From NCBI GenBank assembly GCA_023381255.1, contig JAMCTX010000010.1, positions 1 to 64,000 of the forward strand: DNA of 64,000 bases, written 5' to 3'. Source of the stretch: Nitrososphaerota archaeon (GTDB taxonomy: Archaea > Thermoproteota > Nitrososphaeria > Conexivisphaerales > UBA164). Below are positions 1 through 10,019 of the stretch, in pieces. A model generated the notes under the pieces. It was not told the origin of the DNA and searched no databases. It worked only from the letters and a program-made list of their open reading frames with translations. A program made the translations under genes and the position numbers. The stretch's first letter is position 1. Every line of letters begins with the position of its first letter.

Positions 1-2
1 AG

Positions 3-101
3 ATGTTCGGATGGGGCGTTGCTCAGAGGCGCTATGACAGGATTGACAGCGCGTTGTTGTGCAAGGGCCTGTGGCACAATCTATTCAACTTTGATAGGTA
101 A
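3..101 (+). CDS. C-terminal fragment of an ORF cut by the window edge (possibly transposase-like)
   Basis: Open frame ...MFGWGVAQRRYDRIDSALLCKGLWHNLFNFDR* running in from the window edge; composition loosely resembles transposase C-termini. Confidence 0.25.
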   Translation: MFGWGVAQRRYDRIDSALLCKGLWHNLFNFDR

Positions 102-148
102 GTATGCCGGAATAGCGTCCCACACTCACAAAATGCAGAAAGCTTATA

Positions 149-919
149 TTGAGTTCTGACCTTAAAGTTAACATGCAGGAAAAAAACTATGGAGATATAA
201 CAATAATTGAACTGGAACCTATACCCAAGGGCCTGATCGCCGTGGAGGGCCTTCCAGACATAGGCCTGGTTGGGGTAATTGCCTCATCATTCCTGATCGA
301 TACTTTCAATTTGAAACCTGTAGCTGTAATCAAAAGCCACCTGATGCCTCCTGTGCAGGTTGTTCACATGGGAGTAATAGTTGAACCCATTAAGGTGTTT
401 GGAAATGATTCTATGCTTGTAATCTCGTCAGAAGTTCCAATACCTACAGCGCTTATAAACTCCCTTGCAACTGCAATTGCACAGTGGCTTTCAGAAAAGA
501 GGATAAGCATGCTGATTTCACTAAATGGTTACCCGTCACAGAAGAGAATCGATCAGAATGAGCCCCATGTAGTTGCGGTTGCAAACAACCCTTCTTTAAT
601 AGATATGATAAAGCAGAAAAACATAGAAGTGCTGGAGGACGGTTTTATTTCTGGCGTCTTTGCTTTGCTCATGAACGAACTTGCAGCAAAAGGTGCAAAT
701 GCAGTTGCACTCATTGCCCAGGCCTTTGAAAACTACCCAGATCCAGGAGCGGCAGCTGCTTCCCTTAAGGCCATGTCGGGACTCATAGATATGAAACTGG
801 ATCTCAAGCCGCTTCTGGACAAAGCTGATGAAATGAGGCTTAGCATGAGTAACCTTGTGCAGCAAACCGCAGCTCAAAAGCAGGGAATTGAAAGCCCGTT
901 AACAACCATGTACAGGTGA
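149..919 (+). CDS. PAC2 family protein (proteasome assembly chaperone-like)
   Basis: GLIAVEGLPDIGLVGVIASSFLID...; TTG start. Confidence 0.85.
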   Translation: MSSDLKVNMQEKNYGDITIIELEPIPKGLIAVEGLPDIGLVGVIASSFLIDTFNLKPVAVIKSHLMPPVQVVHMGVIVEPIKVFGNDSMLVISSEVPIPTALINSLATAIAQWLSEKRISMLISLNGYPSQKRIDQNEPHVVAVANNPSLIDMIKQKNIEVLEDGFISGVFALLMNELAAKGANAVALIAQAFENYPDPGAAAASLKAMSGLIDMKLDLKPLLDKADEMRLSMSNLVQQTAAQKQGIESPLTTMYR

Positions 920-925
920 TTTAAG

Positions 926-1261
926 ATGTGGGACAACAGAATCGAACCGCTGAGCGATATAAGAGAAACAAACGACAGGATCATGATAAGTGTGGACCTG
1001 CCGTTTGTAAACAGTAAAGACCAGATTGAGATATATGTTTATGGAGATTTGATAGAAATAGTGGCCAATGCATCCAGGTCCATTAAATGGAGAAAGGGAA
1101 TTTCGGCAGGGGAAGCCTTTGAAACAAGCCAGTATGAAAAGAGGGTCAGGCTGCCCTTTACGGTAACCGAAGATGATATTAAGGCGACATTCAAGAATGG
1201 AATACTTCTAATAACTGTTGATAAAAAAAATGTTAAAAAAATAAAAATAAACGTTTATTGA
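926..1261 (+). CDS. Hsp20/alpha-crystallin family small heat shock protein
   Basis: Alpha-crystallin-like core with C-terminal FKNGILLITVDKK. Confidence 0.75.
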   Translation: MWDNRIEPLSDIRETNDRIMISVDLPFVNSKDQIEIYVYGDLIEIVANASRSIKWRKGISAGEAFETSQYEKRVRLPFTVTEDDIKATFKNGILLITVDKKNVKKIKINVY

Positions 1262-1264
1262 AAT

Positions 1265-2317
1265 TTATTCTATTATTTCCCATTTCGGCTGGTACTTGTC
1301 CAGTTCCTGCTTTGTATAGTCGTCCATAGGATGCTCTCTTTCTGGTATTTCTACGTGTTTCTTTACATCAAATAGCTCAGTAGTGAAATATCTCATGGCT
1401 GAATCGTTCAGCATTACTACAATATTCTTTAATTCAGGATGCCTTTTAGAAAGCTTGATTGCTGCTGCGACGTTTGCGCCTGACGAAATGCCCGCAAGTA
1501 TCTTCTCCTTCATCATCAATTGTTTACCGTAGTAGATCGACTCGTCTGAACTGACTGTCACTATACCGTTAAGAATTGATACGTCAAGATTCCTAGGAAC
1601 AAATCCGTCCCCTATCCCTTCAATCCTGTGCGAACCCCACTGCCTTTTGGCAAGTAGCGGCGCTTCGCTTGGTTCTGCTGCATAAAGCATCACCTTTGGA
1701 TTCCTTTCCCTGAGGTATCTTCCAACGCCAGTTATGGTACCGCCTGTTCCCTGAGTTAAAACAACCCCGTCCACCTTACCAGATGTCTGTTCCCAGATTT
1801 CTGCTCCTGTAGTGTCGTGGTGTGCTGCAACTGCATCAAGGTTTACGTACTGGTCCGGGAACCAGTATTTCTCCGGATGTTCCTTGACCATTTTCTTTAC
1901 CAAATCGTATGATATGTCAACATCACTTTCAGCTCCAGGAGTCTCAATTATGTTTCCCCCAAGGTACCTTATGAGCTTCTTCCTTTCCTCGCTCATGCCT
2001 GATGGCATGACTATTGTAACCTTGTATCCAAGCAGTGTGCCTACCCACGTGCAAGCGATGCCGGCATTGCCAGTACTCACCTCAACAATTTCCATCCCAG
2101 GCTTTATGGTCCCGCGCTTTACTGCCTCCGTTATCATCCTGAAGTAGACCCTATCTTTTAATGACCCTGAAGGATTAAGGTAATCCAGCTTTCCATATAT
2201 GCTTGCCTTGATTCCTGCGTCAAGAGGTATCTTGTTCAACTTAACCATTGGTGTCCTTCCTATTGCCCCAAGCAGATTGTCAAATGCCTTTGAATTTGCA
2301 TTCCAGTTTACGCTCAT
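1265..2317 (-). CDS. Cysteine synthase / cystathionine beta-synthase family PLP enzyme
   Basis: IGRTPMVKLNK, NPSGSLKDR, STGNAGIACTWVG, QGTGGTITGVGRYL motifs. Confidence 0.9.
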   Translation of the reverse strand: MSVNWNANSKAFDNLLGAIGRTPMVKLNKIPLDAGIKASIYGKLDYLNPSGSLKDRVYFRMITEAVKRGTIKPGMEIVEVSTGNAGIACTWVGTLLGYKVTIVMPSGMSEERKKLIRYLGGNIIETPGAESDVDISYDLVKKMVKEHPEKYWFPDQYVNLDAVAAHHDTTGAEIWEQTSGKVDGVVLTQGTGGTITGVGRYLRERNPKVMLYAAEPSEAPLLAKRQWGSHRIEGIGDGFVPRNLDVSILNGIVTVSSDESIYYGKQLMMKEKILAGISSGANVAAAIKLSKRHPELKNIVVMLNDSAMRYFTTELFDVKKHVEIPEREHPMDDYTKQELDKYQPKWEIIE

Positions 2318-2466
2318 CTTTTATCACCAAACCTCGAACTAGTGCATTTTTAATGTTTTCCATTATCACTATTGCCGCCTAAAGCAAACATTTGATTTTA
2401 ATTATGCAGCCAAGGCTGAAAGCTTGCCAATTTTCACATTTTACCACTATTAGTGTGATGATTAAT

Positions 2467-3591
2467 CTACTTCCTTGTATTTCCTTTCCTTCCCATTAAC
2501 AGCATTGGTAGGGCTGGAACTATGGTTATTACTGCCATCAGAATCCACAGAATGTATGGCGAAATTGCCATGACATATGAAAAAACAAGCGATATCCACA
2601 TGCCCAGTGCCATGTTGATGAAGTTAACAAAGGCAAGCGTCATGGCGCCCCTGTTAAAGCTTGACATTTCAAGCGATATAGCATAAAGCGCAGAAAACGC
2701 CACCTCATTGAAGAACCCTATCAACGCCATTCCAGCAAGAAGCAGCTGCTGGTTGGCCATTAAGGCGAACCCGATTCCCCCCATGGCCACTGATAAAAAC
2801 AGGAACAGTGTCTTGCGCTTTGTCCTGTCGTATGCCAGAGTGGCTATTCCGCCTGGTATACTGAACAAAAGCAAAACTGATGTATAAATGCCGCTTGCAC
2901 TTATGGAAGAACGGCCGATTATCTCAAAGTACGACGGCAAAAGCGTTTCTGCTGCATAAAATGTCCCCCAGAAGCCTGAAAGCATAAGGGCAAATGAAAG
3001 GACTTTCCGGTCTATCCTCCAGCTTACACTTTCTTTTTCATTAAATGATACACCTTTTACAGTAATGTAATCCACTGCGCTTAACGCCACGCCAATGATG
3101 CCTGCCAGAACAATTGCGTACCTCCAGTACATTATGCCATATATGACAGACCAGAACAGCCCCAGTGCCGCGCCAATGCTAAAGGCGGCATTATATATTC
3201 CCATATAAAGGCCTACCTTTTGCTTGTTCAGTATTGATAAAACGTACCCTGCTGAAGAAAAAAACATTGCCGCACCTGCGCCTGCCAGCACCCTGGAAAT
3301 CAACAATTCATAAATATTCCAGCTCGCCGCTGAAATATAACTTGATGAAGAAAGAACAATAAGGCCAACTATGTAAACTTTTTGGGGCCCAATCCTGTGA
3401 GCTATTATGCCCGATGGAAGCTGAAAAGCTGCCGCACCTATAACAAAAGCCCATGATATAAGCCCAAGCTGGTATTTTGAGAAACCAAGTGACGCCTGGA
3501 ATAAGATATACGCAGGCGAAAGGAAGACCCAGTACATGCTGTAAACTACCCTGCTTGATATTATGGACCATGAAATAAGCCTGTTTGCCAA
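2467..3591 (-). CDS. MFS transporter
   Basis: Polytopic ~12 TM protein with MFS-type loops. Confidence 0.8.
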   Translation of the reverse strand: MANRLISWSIISSRVVYSMYWVFLSPAYILFQASLGFSKYQLGLISWAFVIGAAAFQLPSGIIAHRIGPQKVYIVGLIVLSSSSYISAASWNIYELLISRVLAGAGAAMFFSSAGYVLSILNKQKVGLYMGIYNAAFSIGAALGLFWSVIYGIMYWRYAIVLAGIIGVALSAVDYITVKGVSFNEKESVSWRIDRKVLSFALMLSGFWGTFYAAETLLPSYFEIIGRSSISASGIYTSVLLLFSIPGGIATLAYDRTKRKTLFLFLSVAMGGIGFALMANQQLLLAGMALIGFFNEVAFSALYAISLEMSSFNRGAMTLAFVNFINMALGMWISLVFSYVMAISPYILWILMAVITIVPALPMLLMGRKGNTRK

Positions 3592-3628
3592 CTACAAAAA
3601 CATCATTTATTTAAGATATAATGCTTTC

Positions 3629-4636
3629 TTACAACTGCACCGTCTTTACTACTTTCCCGTCTTTGAACGCAAATGCCCTCTTTAGCTTTATGTAAACCTT
3701 CTTTCCTGCCTCAAATGTCCTGTTCTGCCTGTCCCTTATTCTAACTGAATTCTCACTGACTGTTAAGTACACAATTGTCTCCTCTCCCTGATATTCTACA
3801 TATTTTATTGTACCTTCAACTGTGCCCGGTTCCTGTTTGTCGACTATTTCGGCATTTTCTGGCCTGAACCCAATTGAATCATACCCATCCTTAATGTTGA
3901 ATGCTGATGTAGGAACGACATTTAGCATTCCGATAAATGTTGAAACAAAAACGGTCTTCGGGTTTTCGTAAATGTCCTTTGGGCTTCCTACCTGGTCCAC
4001 CGCACCGCCGTTCAGTACAACAAGGTTATCTGCTATAGCCATCGCCTCGGACTGGTCATGCGTTACGTGCAAAGCAGTTATGTTCAACTGGCGCTGCAGC
4101 GATTTTAAATAGCTTCTAAGCTCTATTCTGACCTTTGCGTCAAGGTTTGAAAGCGGCTCGTCAAGCAAAAGAAGCTTTGGCTGCTTGATTATTGCCCTTG
4201 CCAGCGCAACTCTCTGCTGCTGGCCTCCGCTGAGCTGTCTCGGATATTTGTTTATGTGCTCCTCTATGCCCATCACCTTGACAATCTGCATCACCCTTTC
4301 CCTTATTTCCTCCTTTTTTAATCCCTTTACAGTAAGAGGCAATGCTATATTATCGTATATTGTAAAGTGAGGGTAAAGAGCATAATTCTGGAAAACGAGC
4401 CCTATATCCCTTTCCCAGGCGGGTTTGTTCGTTATATCCTTTCCGCCAAGAATTATCTTTCCGCTGTCCGGGTAATCAAGCCCGGCAACTATACGAAGCA
4501 TGGTGCTTTTTCCTGCCCCGGAAGGACCCAGGATAACGTTATATGTTCCTTCTTCAATCCCCAGCTTTTCCACATTCAGAGCAACAATTTTGCCGTATCT
4601 TTTTGCTACATTCTCCAGAACCAGGATATCAGTCAA
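3629..4636 (-). CDS. ABC transporter ATP-binding protein, MalK/UgpC-like (CUT1)
   Basis: Walker A GPSGAGKST, LSGGQQQR signature, LLLDEPLSNLD Walker B, C-terminal OB-type domain. Confidence 0.95.
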   Translation of the reverse strand: MTDILVLENVAKRYGKIVALNVEKLGIEEGTYNVILGPSGAGKSTMLRIVAGLDYPDSGKIILGGKDITNKPAWERDIGLVFQNYALYPHFTIYDNIALPLTVKGLKKEEIRERVMQIVKVMGIEEHINKYPRQLSGGQQQRVALARAIIKQPKLLLLDEPLSNLDAKVRIELRSYLKSLQRQLNITALHVTHDQSEAMAIADNLVVLNGGAVDQVGSPKDIYENPKTVFVSTFIGMLNVVPTSAFNIKDGYDSIGFRPENAEIVDKQEPGTVEGTIKYVEYQGEETIVYLTVSENSVRIRDRQNRTFEAGKKVYIKLKRAFAFKDGKVVKTVQL

Positions 4637-6351
4637 CCCTTGACACCTCCAACCCTGTACATGCGTTCAAGCCTGTCCCTCATCACATACAGTAAAATAA
4701 CGGGAGGTATTAAACTTATTATTGAAGCTGCCGCCAGTGTTCCATAATGTACTGATTCATGACCAAGAGTTGCACCTATAAATATGGAATATGTCTGAGC
4801 ACCAATTGGAGCAGCCAGGTTCATTGAAAATGGCGAATAAGTGAGAACCAGTGGAAATATAAGAGCACCCCATGAGATCATAAATGAATACAGCACTGCT
4901 ATCATTATCCCATCCATGCTCATTGGCATTATTACTCTGAAGTATGCATTTACCAGGTTCATGCCGTCCACCTGCGCTGCTTCATCTACGTGCGCCGGAA
5001 AGTTCTTGTAGAAATTATAGCTTAACCATATAACAACCGGCAATACAAACACCGGGTATGTTATTATAAGAGCCCACATAGTATTGATTAACCCTAACGC
5101 ATTCATAATTTCATATAACGGCAGCATAAAGATGATTGAAGGTAGAGTGTAAATGAAAAGGACATATACCAGAAGTTTGTCGCCGCCAAAATTGTACCTT
5201 GCCATAGCAAATGCCGCAGGGGTGCCAATAAACACTGTAATGAGGAGAACCCCCACTGCCACTACCAGGCTTGATATGAGGAATGGCAAACCCTCAAATA
5301 TCGCTGAGGCATAATGAACCAATGATGGAGTGCTGGTCAATATTATTGGTGGTATGCTGAAAATCTGCGCTCCTGGTTTTATTGATTCAAGGAATACCCA
5401 CACAAGCGGGAAGAGAAAAAATATCAGATAAACTGCGCTTGCTACCCACGTTACAGCTGAAGACATAGGTAAATTCGGAAATCTTTGGGCAAAACTCTGC
5501 CACCTTGACGTATTGCTTTTTGCCGGTTTATTTGCCGGATTTCCCCTCAGTACTCTGACAAAGGCATATGACATTATTGTGGACATGGCACTCATTATTA
5601 TTATCAGGACTGCTGCATAGCCTATTATCCCCGTGAAGAATTGCTGATATGAATAGTAAGCCAGATCTACATTTGACATGGGAGGCACTTCGCCCTGTGT
5701 AACAAAAATGGGGTCAAACGTGAACGTGGCAAAAATTATTGATAAAACAAGAGACATAAGTATGTTAGGCAATATATAAGGCAGGTCAACCTGCATCAGC
5801 TTCCTGATGCCTCTCAATCCGTCAACTTCGCTTGCCTCCTCTATTTCACGGGGCACAGATTTCAAACCCGCAAATATAAAAAGCGCAGCCATTGGAAGGC
5901 TTTCCCAGACATCCATTATCACTATCATCCAAATTGTCTTAAACCAGTTAAACCTGGCGAAATAGTAAACCGGACCATAGAATGGATTCAACACGAGTTC
6001 CCACGAAACTGCCGCAGTCACAAATGGAATGAATGAAGGCAACAGAACAAGCAAAAGCATTATTTTGCTGTCAGTCCTCTTTAGAAGTGCCGCCAAAGGG
6101 ATGGCAAGGGCCAAGTCTATGAACGGCACTGTTATCATGTAAAATATTGTATTTTTAAACACCAGGCCAAAATATGGGTCAACCAATATTGTATGGTAAT
6201 TGAACAATCCCGTCCAGACGAGGGCACCAGTAAGGGTTTCCCTCTGAAAACTCAATATTACATTTCCTATAATTGGGTAAAGCGTGAAAATCAAAAAATA
6301 AATAATAGCGGGCAGTGTTAAAATACCTGCCCACTTTGTAATTGGTTTCAT
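4633..6351 (-). CDS. Fused MalF-MalG-type sugar ABC transporter permease (two permease domains)
   Basis: Two EAA-type loops in one ORF: EASEVDGLRGIRKLMQVDLPYI and DEAAQVDGMNLVNAYFRVIMPMS. Confidence 0.9.
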   Translation of the reverse strand: MKPITKWAGILTLPAIIYFLIFTLYPIIGNVILSFQRETLTGALVWTGLFNYHTILVDPYFGLVFKNTIFYMITVPFIDLALAIPLAALLKRTDSKIMLLLVLLPSFIPFVTAAVSWELVLNPFYGPVYYFARFNWFKTIWMIVIMDVWESLPMAALFIFAGLKSVPREIEEASEVDGLRGIRKLMQVDLPYILPNILMSLVLSIIFATFTFDPIFVTQGEVPPMSNVDLAYYSYQQFFTGIIGYAAVLIIIMSAMSTIMSYAFVRVLRGNPANKPAKSNTSRWQSFAQRFPNLPMSSAVTWVASAVYLIFFLFPLVWVFLESIKPGAQIFSIPPIILTSTPSLVHYASAIFEGLPFLISSLVVAVGVLLITVFIGTPAAFAMARYNFGGDKLLVYVLFIYTLPSIIFMLPLYEIMNALGLINTMWALIITYPVFVLPVVIWLSYNFYKNFPAHVDEAAQVDGMNLVNAYFRVIMPMSMDGIMIAVLYSFMISWGALIFPLVLTYSPFSMNLAAPIGAQTYSIFIGATLGHESVHYGTLAAASIISLIPPVILLYVMRDRLERMYRVGGVKG

Positions 6352-6356
6352 TCAGG

Positions 6357-7790
6357 TCACAGGGTTATGTGCTGCTGCTGTATGTACGTCATCCATTCAT
6401 TTGCAGCTGTCTGAAGGTTCTGCTGGGCTAAGGCTGGTGTCGGATGGGAAGAAGTCATGAAGTTGTAAACTTCGCCATTGAAGTATGGAATCAATGTTCC
6501 GGTCAGAGATCCTATTACTGGAATTGCTGCCGCCTGCAATAATGGAACCTTGGCTGTTAGGGCATAGCTGGAGAACGGGCCTAACCAACTTAGGCTCGAA
6601 CTTTGAGAAGCCATTGCTATTCCAGTATATGTTCCTGGAATATACCCCATCGATTGTATTCCTTTTTCATATTCACTATTAGACATTGCAAAGGCAATGA
6701 ACTCCGCAGCAAGCTTCGGATTGGGTCCATAGGGGTTTATTCCAAGGAAAGTTGGGGCGAATCCAGTCATTTGTCCTGGCAACAAAGCAATTCCAAGATT
6801 GTTAGCTATCTTTGAAGTGTTAGCTTCAAAGAGTGGTATAAAGCTGGTCCACATTATGAACATGGCATACTGACCTGTTTCTGGGAATTGTTCCTGCTGG
6901 TCATATCCTATTGACTGCACGGAAAGAGATGGCTGGAACTTTATGAGCTGGTTCCACATCATCAGCGCATCAACACCAGCTGTATTGTTAAATGACGTTG
7001 TCCACTTACCATTTTGGTTCATGAGTAGAGTGTAATAGCCTGGTGGCTCTGCTACAAATCCTGGAACATTGTCCTTAAGCCCGTAGTATTCCAGAAGCGG
7101 CATCACCATGTCTATATCTGAATGGTGGGAGCTGTCCGGGAACAACAGAGCGTACTGTGTTACATGTGTGCTGTTTATGAAGCTTGCAATGTCATACAGC
7201 TGTGTCCATGATGTAAGGTTTGTTGGATTAAAGGCAAATCCGTACTGTTTCTGGAATTCTGATGCAAGGGTCGTGTTTTCAAATATGCTCTTCTGATAGC
7301 CAAGAACATATCCAAACACGCTGTGTATCGGGACCCCTATTGTGCTGATTACCGTTCCATTTGGAGCATAGTAATATCCTCCCTGCTGCATGTTAGCATA
7401 AATCATGTTTGAAAGATTGATCTCGCTGCTGTAATCCTGAAGATTCGCCAGGTACGGCGCGAGGTCAGGTGCCTGGGACGGATAAAACATTATGATTGCC
7501 GGCTGTGACGCCTTGTCCTTTAATGCCGTTGATGCAGTAGTAACCATGTCTGAAAAGCCAACACCTTCAACGTTTATCGTGACTGAAGGGTGAGCCGCTT
7601 CAAAATCTTTTGCTACAGTGGTTAAATACTGCTGCGTCTCGCTGCCACTGTCAACCATAATTGTCATTGACACTGGCTTCGGAATTGTTGAAAGATAGTA
7701 ATAATATCCTGCTCCTCCTGCTATAACTATTATAACGATCGCAATTACTGCCGCAGTGACCTTTCCTATAGAAGGCCTTTTTTTGATCAT
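6357..7790 (-). CDS. Extracellular solute-binding protein (family 1-like)
   Basis: N-terminal membrane anchor, SBP-like body, operonic with permease and ATPase. Confidence 0.9.
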   Translation of the reverse strand: MIKKRPSIGKVTAAVIAIVIIVIAGGAGYYYYLSTIPKPVSMTIMVDSGSETQQYLTTVAKDFEAAHPSVTINVEGVGFSDMVTTASTALKDKASQPAIIMFYPSQAPDLAPYLANLQDYSSEINLSNMIYANMQQGGYYYAPNGTVISTIGVPIHSVFGYVLGYQKSIFENTTLASEFQKQYGFAFNPTNLTSWTQLYDIASFINSTHVTQYALLFPDSSHHSDIDMVMPLLEYYGLKDNVPGFVAEPPGYYTLLMNQNGKWTTSFNNTAGVDALMMWNQLIKFQPSLSVQSIGYDQQEQFPETGQYAMFIMWTSFIPLFEANTSKIANNLGIALLPGQMTGFAPTFLGINPYGPNPKLAAEFIAFAMSNSEYEKGIQSMGYIPGTYTGIAMASQSSSLSWLGPFSSYALTAKVPLLQAAAIPVIGSLTGTLIPYFNGEVYNFMTSSHPTPALAQQNLQTAANEWMTYIQQQHITL

Positions 7791-7890
7791 CGTTTGCAGT
7801 ATATTATAACCTTTAATATAAACTTTTTACACAAGCTTTTGGATGTTAATTTTTACGCCGAAAAAAGATGATCCTGAATGTGATTCATTC

Positions 7891-9555
7891 TCACAGTATT
7901 TTTCCAGACCCGGCAAGCCTCCACCTGTCCGATATCATTCTGCTTATTGCGATCCTGTCCCCGCTTAATGCTATTGACGGTCTCTTCAGCTTGATCCTCA
8001 GGTTGTTTGCCCTGATGTCCACAACTACACCGGAATTTACCATGGTGCCTATGTTGAGCTTCAACTGTTCATTTACCCTGATCTTTTCCGTCCTGATAAG
8101 TTCCCTCGTGCCTATGACATATTCGAACAGTTCATAATTTACTTCGATTTCATAAACAGGATTTGGCAGGAAGCCGGGCTTTGAAACATAGTTACCAACC
8201 ATTATGTCGTTTTTGGTGAAAATCGGGTCCAGTTCAGTGCCAACCGCTATGAGCCCTCCTGGCATTACCTCTTCAACATTGCCACCCGCAGTGAACAGGC
8301 TTTTTACCCTAGTAACTACCGGTTGAAAGCTGGTCCTTGTGGGAAGCCCAGGCTTGATTTCTATCGCATCTCCAAGTTTTAACTTGCCCTGCTTCAGTGA
8401 GCCCCCCAGCACGCCTCCAGAGAGCTCTGAAACTTCGGTTCCGGGCTTGTTAATATCAAAAGACCTTAAAACCTGCATAAGGGGGGGTGCCTGTATATCC
8501 CTGCTTGGAGTCGGGATTATTTCTTCGATGGCCTGTATCATGGCATCTATGTTTAGCCTTTTCTGCGCAGATACAGGAACTACGGGGGATTTATCATACC
8601 CATAGGAGCTTATGAAGCTTAGTATCCTGTTATAGTTGGTTAATGCTTCATTGTATGTTACGAGGTCAACCTTGTTCTGCACGAACACTATGTTCTTTAT
8701 GCCAATCATCTTAAGTGCCTGAAGATGTTCCATTGTCTGGGGTTGAGGCACGGGTTCGTTTGCGGCAATTACCACTATTGCGCCATCCATTACTGCCGCA
8801 CCGCTGAGCATTACTGACATGAGGCTTTCATGGCCCGGAGAATCAACAAAGCTTATCACCCTCCTCAGGTTTGCCTCCCCTTCGGGGCACTTTCCATCTG
8901 TTACATACCTCTGGGGTTCAGGCAGTGTGTTGCATTCATATATTGCCGCATCGGCATATCCCACCTTTATAGTAATTCCCCTCTTCAGTTCCTCGCTGTG
9001 AAGGCTGGTCCATTTGCCAGTAATTGCCTCTACCAGCGTTGTGTTGTGCGAAACTATGCCATTGGCCATAATAAAGTTATGAATCTGAGGAACCGAAATG
9101 TCGAATATTATCCCCCTGTACTTTTTGTGGGATATCGCAGATACCCTGTCATAATCTACCCTGTCATTTTCATTAACCATTATGCTGCTCTCTTCTGTAA
9201 TTTGATCAAGCCTGGTCCAGCCTGACTTTGAATCGAACAGCTTGTGGTTTGGGGTCCCGGATACCCTTCTTCCTCCTGCTGTCTCAAGCTCTACGATATC
9301 GCCCCAGTACTTCTGGAAGTAAGGAAACGCCGTTGCTCCGACTATTTTCATGCCGTTGATGCTGTCCACCTTGAGCTTGGCGTCAAATCTGTAAAGCTCA
9401 TCATTGATTTGGTTTATTTCGAACTGCCTTATCAGGTCATTGCCGCTAAATTCATAACCGGCTATTCTTACCTTCTGGTCTGGGGTAAGGCACTTGCCAT
9501 GGTCAACGTGACCTGCAGTGCCAATGTTCACCTCGGGCTGTTTTGGTATTTTCAA
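7891..9555 (-). CDS. eif2g: Translation initiation factor aIF2 subunit gamma, intein-containing precursor
   Basis: NIGTAGHVDHGK...TTLVEAITGKWTSLHSEELKRGITIKVGYA, FVDSPGHE, NKVDLV; insertion inside the P-loop. Confidence 0.97.
   Translation of the reverse strand: MKIPKQPEVNIGTAGHVDHGKCLTPDQKVRIAGYEFSGNDLIRQFEINQINDELYRFDAKLKVDSINGMKIVGATAFPYFQKYWGDIVELETAGGRRVSGTPNHKLFDSKSGWTRLDQITEESSIMVNENDRVDYDRVSAISHKKYRGIIFDISVPQIHNFIMANGIVSHNTTLVEAITGKWTSLHSEELKRGITIKVGYADAAIYECNTLPEPQRYVTDGKCPEGEANLRRVISFVDSPGHESLMSVMLSGAAVMDGAIVVIAANEPVPQPQTMEHLQALKMIGIKNIVFVQNKVDLVTYNEALTNYNRILSFISSYGYDKSPVVPVSAQKRLNIDAMIQAIEEIIPTPSRDIQAPPLMQVLRSFDINKPGTEVSELSGGVLGGSLKQGKLKLGDAIEIKPGLPTRTSFQPVVTRVKSLFTAGGNVEEVMPGGLIAVGTELDPIFTKNDIMVGNYVSKPGFLPNPVYEIEVNYELFEYVIGTRELIRTEKIRVNEQLKLNIGTMVNSGVVVDIRANNLRIKLKRPSIALSGDRIAISRMISDRWRLAGSGKIL
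9043..9492 (-). other. 150-aa mini-intein (residues 22-171 of the aIF2-gamma precursor)
   Basis: Starts Cys (CLTPDQKV, block A), GTPNHKLF (block B TxxH), IIFDISVPQIHNFIMANGIVSHN (blocks F/G, terminal His-Asn), +1 residue Thr; removal restores GHVDHGKTTLVEA; no room for a LAGLIDADG domain. Confidence 0.96.
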
Positions 9556-9669
9556 CTTTCTATTTAAGGTTACATAATATGGTCTTTAAACTTATCTGAA
9601 CATTGACAGCCAAATGCAAATTCGCTAGTTTGCACACACTTTAAAAGTCAATTGTGACAATGCAAGCAT

Positions 9670-10014
9670 GTGAAGGTAATATTTGACACCAGCTTTATTG
9701 TGGTAATAACGGAAGGACCCACTCCGCTTTACCAGCAGCTTGTAAATATTTACGACAAAGTAGACCCCGTTGTCACGAGATCGGTTTTGAGGGAGCTTGA
9801 TTCAGTTTCAAAGAGAAAAAAAATCAAAGTGCGCGGATTTGTCCCTGCAGAAGTTGTAGAATATAATAATAACGCTGACGACGATATAGTAAAGCTGGCA
9901 ACTGAAAGGAAAATCCCGGTAATCACAATGGATATTGAACTGGGCAAGCGCCTCAGGTCAAAAGGATTGACCTGCCTAACAGGTTCTAAAAACAAACTGA
10001 TATATTTCAGGTGA
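9670..10014 (+). CDS. PIN-domain nuclease (Fcf1/Utp24-like)
   Basis: VIFDTSFIVVI, spaced acidic residues, VITMDIELGKRLRSKG. Confidence 0.8.
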   Translation: MKVIFDTSFIVVITEGPTPLYQQLVNIYDKVDPVVTRSVLRELDSVSKRKKIKVRGFVPAEVVEYNNNADDDIVKLATERKIPVITMDIELGKRLRSKGLTCLTGSKNKLIYFR

Positions 10015-10019
10015 ATATT

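Noticed and set aside
3-101. Left-edge ORF fragment as a second insertion sequence
   Set aside because: Only 32 residues are visible with weak resemblance to transposase ends and no terminal repeat found; it does not match the C-terminus of the IS at the right end.
8830-9225. Plus-strand ORFs antisense to aIF2-gamma (8830-9225, 9244-9567 and similar)
   Set aside because: Shadow frames of a strongly supported gene, with no protein-like motifs. The same reasoning applies to most short opposite-strand ORFs in the track.
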